NCBI GenBank assembly: GCA_031287295.1
Contig: JAITTH010000061.1
Span: 1-18,252, forward strand
Length of the DNA: 18,252 nucleotides
Origin: Eubacteriales Family XIII. Incertae Sedis bacterium
Lineage (GTDB): Bacteria; Bacillota; Clostridia; Peptostreptococcales; Anaerovoracaceae
Reading direction: 5' to 3'
Part shown: positions 15,020 to 18,252 of the stretch, in pieces
How positions within the stretch are numbered: position 1 is the stretch's first letter
Layout of the letters: each line of letters opens with the position of its first letter
Notes under the pieces: generated by a model
Databases searched by the model: none
What the model was told of the DNA's origin: nothing
What the model saw: only the letters and a program-made list of their open reading frames with translations
Program-made: the position numbers and the translations under genes

Positions 15020-16423
15020 TTAAGGTAGCCAGGATTGTTCTGAAAAGGATTTCGCGTAAATGCCTATGGCGCATTCCAGGCGTTTTTTTTCTAATTTACA
15101 TCCCAAAGAATAGGGGTTTGCGATGTCGCCGGACATGTGAAGCGCGTTGGCGTGGCAACCTCCGCTGCAATAATATTTCGCCCAGCACGTCTTACAGGCT
15201 TTTTTATTATAGATATGTGCACGATTGAACTTGTCATATAGGCGATTTTCAAATTTGGCATCCGAAACATTGCCCAGAAGAAAATCGGGTTCTCCAACAA
15301 ACTGATGGCAGGGGAAGATATCTCCCGTTGCAGAAACGGCCACATACTCTGTTCCTGCACCGCAACCCACTGCGCGCTTATACAAACACGGTCCTTGTTT
15401 CAGATCCAGATTGAAATGAAAGAATGAAAAAGGCTTTCCTTGTTGTTGATACGATAGGAACTGCTCCGAAAGGCGATCATACTCTTCAAAAAGTTCCGGC
15501 AAATCCTCTTCGGTAAGAGAATAGGGTGCCTCGACATCGCCTACGACCGGTTCGACTGAGACATGATGAAAACCAATCTTGACGAGGTGCAGAACATCTT
15601 CAGAAAAGTCCTTATTGCATTTTGTATAGGTTCCACGAACAAAGAAAAGCTTCCCCGTCTCTTTTCGCGCCTCTGCAAACCGAAGCATGTTTTGTAAAAT
15701 TCGGTCGTATGTGCCTTGCCCTGTCGGCGTTTTTCGCATTTTATCGTTAATCTCCGGGCGTCCATCTATGCTCAGAATGATATTATCCATCTCTTCATTT
15801 AGAAATGCTGTTTTTTCTTCATCCAGCAGCAGCCCGTTTGTTGTTAAGGTAAATCGAAACTGCTTGCCTGTCTCCTGCTCTCTCTTCCGCCCATAAGCGA
15901 CAACATCTTGAATAACCTGCCAGTTTAGAAGAGGTTCGCCACCAAAAAAATCGACTTCCAAATTTCGTCGATTGCCGGATTGTTCAATCAAAAAATCAAT
16001 TGCCTTTTTTCCGGTTTCCAACGAAAGCAATGATCGAGGACCGGAATACTCTCCCGTACCCGCAAAACAGTATGCGCACCGCATGTTGCAATCGTGCGCA
16101 GCATGAAGACAAAGGGCCTTAATGACAGAGCCTCGCTTTTCCGGGTTTGTTTCAGCGTCGGAAAGTCCTCCTGAAAACAGGATCTCTTCTTCAATGAGCT
16201 CTTCGATTTCATCCATTGCTTCGTATATTTCATCCGGCGGATATTTCCCTGCAGCGCCCGCGATACATGCCGTCTTTTCTCGTTCCCAAGTCTCTCGATC
16301 TGCCGCAGGTTCAAATTCAAAATAAGACAAAATGTCAAAAACGACATCGCTCACCTCATGAACGCTGCCGCTATTGACATCTAGCAGGATATTCAAATCC
16401 TGAAAACGAAACAGATGAATCAT
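15020..16423 (-). CDS. scfB: SCIFF peptide radical-SAM maturase
   Basis: A 467-residue radical S-adenosylmethionine enzyme that forms thioether cross-links in the SCIFF precursor. Residues 1-85 fit a PqqD-like peptide-recognition domain. The radical-SAM cluster motif CNMRCAYC supplies Cys112, Cys116 and Cys119. GGEP (161-164) is the SAM-binding motif. The C-terminal SPASM domain holds many cysteines for auxiliary clusters (346, 354, 372, 410, 413, 419, 423, 442), in GCGAG, CHQFVGE and CKTCWAKYYCSGGC. All key residues are present and the length is normal. It starts 18 nt after scfA and shares its promoter. Its ribosome site is weak, so translation may depend on scfA. Confidence 0.95.
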   Translation of the reverse strand: MIHLFRFQDLNILLDVNSGSVHEVSDVVFDILSYFEFEPAADRETWEREKTACIAGAAGKYPPDEIYEAMDEIEELIEEEILFSGGLSDAETNPEKRGSVIKALCLHAAHDCNMRCAYCFAGTGEYSGPRSLLSLETGKKAIDFLIEQSGNRRNLEVDFFGGEPLLNWQVIQDVVAYGRKREQETGKQFRFTLTTNGLLLDEEKTAFLNEEMDNIILSIDGRPEINDKMRKTPTGQGTYDRILQNMLRFAEARKETGKLFFVRGTYTKCNKDFSEDVLHLVKIGFHHVSVEPVVGDVEAPYSLTEEDLPELFEEYDRLSEQFLSYQQQGKPFSFFHFNLDLKQGPCLYKRAVGCGAGTEYVAVSATGDIFPCHQFVGEPDFLLGNVSDAKFENRLYDKFNRAHIYNKKACKTCWAKYYCSGGCHANALHMSGDIANPYSLGCKLEKKRLECAIGIYAKSFSEQSWLP

Positions 16424-16441
16424 GGAATCTCTGCTTCTCTC

Positions 16442-16597
16442 CTATCGCCGTTTAATCCGAACGTTTTCGCACTCCTGATTTGCAACAGTGCAAGATGTTT
16501 TGCATGCAGACTGACAGGATGTCTGACACTCGCCACAACCTTTTCCTTCTATGTTTTTCAACGTTCCTGCGACGATGGTTTTAATATTCTTTTTCAC
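16442..16597 (-). CDS. scfA: SCIFF ribosomal peptide precursor
   Basis: A 51-residue peptide, the six-cysteine SCIFF RiPP precursor conserved across Clostridia. The diagnostic core CGECQTSCQSACKTSC gives Cys21, 24, 28, 32 and 36, and ANQEC adds Cys43. The maturase next door would join cysteines to neighbouring residues by thioether bonds; the biological role of the mature peptide is not settled. A longer in-frame ATG at 16627 exists but lies within the -10 element of the promoter. AAAGGAG sits 7 nt before a GTG at 16597, so GTG is the start. The C-terminal tail (NVRIKRR) is basic. Confidence 0.95.
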   Translation of the reverse strand: MKKNIKTIVAGTLKNIEGKGCGECQTSCQSACKTSCTVANQECENVRIKRR

Positions 16598-16625
16598 AAG
16601 ACATCTCCTTTCAAAACTGTATTTC

Positions 16626-16654
16626 ATTGTACGTTGACAGTAACCTCATGTCAA
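16626..16654 (-). promoter_or_regulatory. Sigma-A promoter of scfAB
   Basis: On the minus strand a perfect TTGACA (16649-16654), exactly 17 bp, then TACAAT (16626-16631, 5/6). The TGA stop of tyrS lies within the -35 hexamer. Start is expected near 16619, about 22 nt before the scfA GTG. TTGACA also recurs on the other strand at 16634-16639, making a 6-bp-arm inverted repeat with the -35. Confidence 0.8.
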
Positions 16655-17916
16655 ACAAGAACAACGCGGTGGTAAGTCTTCTTTCCTTTTTTAATCAGAA
16701 TGCTGCCGTTTGTAAAATCTTTTTCTGTGAGAAACTTCTTCGGATCTTCGATTTTTACGTCGTCAATTGTAAGTCCCCCTTGCTGAATCGTCCGGAAACC
16801 TTCGCCGTTGCTTGGAACGAGACCAATCTCGCGAATGAGATTGACAACGCCAAGACCTTCACCCGCAAATCGCGATGCTTCGATCTGGGTCGTCGGAACA
16901 TCGTCCATACTGCCTTCTCCCCCGAACAGTGCCTTCGCGGCATCTCGTGCCTTATTGGCTTCTTCCGTTCCGTGTACCAACTCCGTCACATGATAGGCAA
17001 GGATTTCTTTGGCTTCATTGATTGCAGAACCCTCAAGTGCACCCAACCGCCGAACTTCGTCCATGGAAAGAAAGGTTAAGAGCGACAGGCAGTTTTCGAC
17101 ATCCGCATCTTCAACATTGCGCCAGTATTGGTAAAACTCATAGGGCGTGGTTTTCAAGGGATCGAGCCAAAGCGCACCTTTTTCGGTTTTCCCCATCTTT
17201 TTGCCTTCGCTGGTTGTCAACAATTTGAAAGTCATTCCATATGTTTGACCACTTTTTTCACGGCGAATGAGATCGACACCCGCAAGAATATTCGACCATT
17301 GATCATCTCCGCCAAATTGCAGCTTGCAGCCGTATTCATTATTTAGAACAAGAAAATCATATGCTTGCATAAGCATATAATTGAATTCCAAGAAAGACAG
17401 CCCTGTTTCCATGCGACTCTTGAAGCACTCCGCACGAAGCATATTGTTTACCGAGAAGTGTTTGCCTATATCGCGGATAAAATTGATGTAATTCAGGTCT
17501 AGCAACCAATCTGCGTTGTTTACCGTGATGGCTTTTCCTTCTCCAAAATCGATGAAGCGCTTAAATGTGTACTCGAATTGCTGACAATTTTCTTTCACGA
17601 TCTCTTTGGTCATCAGCTTTCTCATGTCGCTGCGTCCGGATGGGTCGCCAATCATCCCGGTGCCTCCGCCAACGAGGACAATCGGGGTATGTCCGAACTT
17701 TTGCATATACATCATGATGATAATCTGCATAAAATGCCCTACATGCAGGCTATTTGCCGTAGGGTCGAAACCAATATAGAACTTTACCTTTTCTTTTTCC
17801 AACAAGCTGCGAATTTCATCTTCATGTGTTGTTTGACGAATGAATCCGCGTTCTTGCAGAACATCAAAGACGTTCGTAAATTTGCTCACACTATCCGGTA
17901 TTTTGCTCAGTGCCAT
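16651..17916 (-). CDS. tyrS: Tyrosyl-tRNA synthetase
   Basis: A 421-residue class I aminoacyl-tRNA synthetase that charges tRNA-Tyr in the cytoplasm. Visible: YIGFDPTANSLHVGH with the HIGH-type motif HVGH (58-61), GGDDQWSN (202-209), the KMSKS-type loop KMGKT (240-244), and a C-terminal S4-like RNA-binding domain (about 354-421). Length is standard. AAGGAG lies 6 nt before the ATG. It follows rpiB by 34 nt, so the two are probably cotranscribed. That gap is too short for a T-box leader, so any tyrosine control would have to lie upstream of rpiB or beyond. Confidence 0.97.
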   Translation of the reverse strand: MALSKIPDSVSKFTNVFDVLQERGFIRQTTHEDEIRSLLEKEKVKFYIGFDPTANSLHVGHFMQIIIMMYMQKFGHTPIVLVGGGTGMIGDPSGRSDMRKLMTKEIVKENCQQFEYTFKRFIDFGEGKAITVNNADWLLDLNYINFIRDIGKHFSVNNMLRAECFKSRMETGLSFLEFNYMLMQAYDFLVLNNEYGCKLQFGGDDQWSNILAGVDLIRREKSGQTYGMTFKLLTTSEGKKMGKTEKGALWLDPLKTTPYEFYQYWRNVEDADVENCLSLLTFLSMDEVRRLGALEGSAINEAKEILAYHVTELVHGTEEANKARDAAKALFGGEGSMDDVPTTQIEASRFAGEGLGVVNLIREIGLVPSNGEGFRTIQQGGLTIDDVKIEDPKKFLTEKDFTNGSILIKKGKKTYHRVVLV

Positions 17917-17950
17917 TTTTCTCTCCTTATTTGTAACTTTGCTTGATTTT

Positions 17951-18252
17951 CTATAAAGCGTTTAGCATTTCAACCCGGCGCACATGCCGCTCGGCAAAGT
18001 CTTCCGGTGTTGTGAGCCAAACTTGTGTGTATACCGCCGCATCTTCCGCCGTGGTCGTACGTCCGCCAAAGGCGAGCATGTTTGCATGATTGTGCGCTGC
18101 AGCAAATTCTGCTTCCACGCGACTCGTCACCAACGCACAGCGAATGCCTTTGATCTTGTTGGCGGCAATGGAAATGCCAATGCCCGTGCCACAAAAGACG
18201 ATGCCTCTGTCTGCGAGACCTGCCGCAACATATGTTGCGCACTTCACGCCGT
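17951..18252 (-). CDS. rpiB: Ribose-5-phosphate isomerase B, 3' part
   Basis: The reading frame is open to the right edge of the window, so the N-terminal part is missing. About 100 residues are visible, and the likely whole is near 150. It interconverts ribose 5-phosphate and ribulose 5-phosphate in the pentose phosphate pathway. ADRGIVFCGTGIGISIAANK carries the active-site cysteine and the phosphate-binding loop. HNHANMLAFGGR matches the family HNDANVLALGxR, with Asp replaced by His. The end ERHVRRVEML is typical. A galactose-6-phosphate isomerase subunit is the main alternative, less likely without lac genes. Confidence 0.9.
   Translation of the reverse strand, partial: GVKCATYVAAGLADRGIVFCGTGIGISIAANKIKGIRCALVTSRVEAEFAAAHNHANMLAFGGRTTTAEDAAVYTQVWLTTPEDFAERHVRRVEMLNAL

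Noticed and set aside
17917..17950. T-box leader upstream of tyrS
   Set aside because: The gap to rpiB is only 34 nt, far too short for a specifier and antiterminator.

Overview
The window reads as chromosomal DNA from an anaerobic, low-to-moderate GC Gram-positive bacterium, most likely class Clostridia in the broad sense. Three things point that way: a SCIFF peptide with its radical-SAM maturase (a near-universal clostridial marker), a rubrerythrin (oxidant defence of anaerobes), and a TGS-domain nucleoside kinase of the clostridial type. Strong AGGAGG-like ribosome binding sites, sigma-A promoters, and GTG and TTG starts fit this. I cannot name the genus. I see no phage, insertion sequence, CRISPR array, tRNA or rRNA.

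Layout, left to right. (1) 87-584 (-) encodes a DivIC/FtsB-type division protein. It diverges from a 555-residue TGS/uridine-kinase-like protein (771-2438, +), which is followed by rubrerythrin (2566-3105, +) and a bidirectional terminator (3130-3174). (2) Two adjacent paralogous acyl-CoA synthetases (3189-6755, -) form a two-gene unit. It is driven from an extended -10 promoter that carries a 9-bp-arm palindrome over its probable start point. (3) dapA (7021-7899, +) converges with the next operon so tightly that the stop codons overlap. Its probable terminator lies inside the opposing gene. (4) A complete Mrp/Mnh multisubunit Na+/H+ antiporter operon runs leftward from 14517 to 8546 in the order A-B (fused), C, D, E, F, G. 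Its last gene (7896-8543) is unexpected: it looks like the cobalamin-dependent methionine synthase reactivation domain. (5) A 500-bp region without a protein gene (14518-15019) holds a possible pseudoknot, a strong promoter, about 200 bp that could be a structured small RNA ending at a terminator-like hairpin, and a separate promoter for the Mrp operon. (6) scfB and scfA (SCIFF maturase and precursor), tyrS and the 3' part of rpiB all read leftward to the right edge. scfAB has its own near-consensus promoter that overlaps the tyrS stop codon.

Most genes are conserved housekeeping functions: division, nucleoside and lipid activation, lysine/peptidoglycan precursor synthesis, ion homeostasis, translation and pentose phosphate metabolism. 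The less-described material is in the gaps and arrangements: the 14.5-15.0 kb intergenic region, the palindromic operator of the acyl-CoA synthetase pair, tandem repeats at the rubrerythrin promoter, and the MetH-reactivation-like gene in the Mrp operon. All functional calls come from reading motifs by eye; no database search was run.
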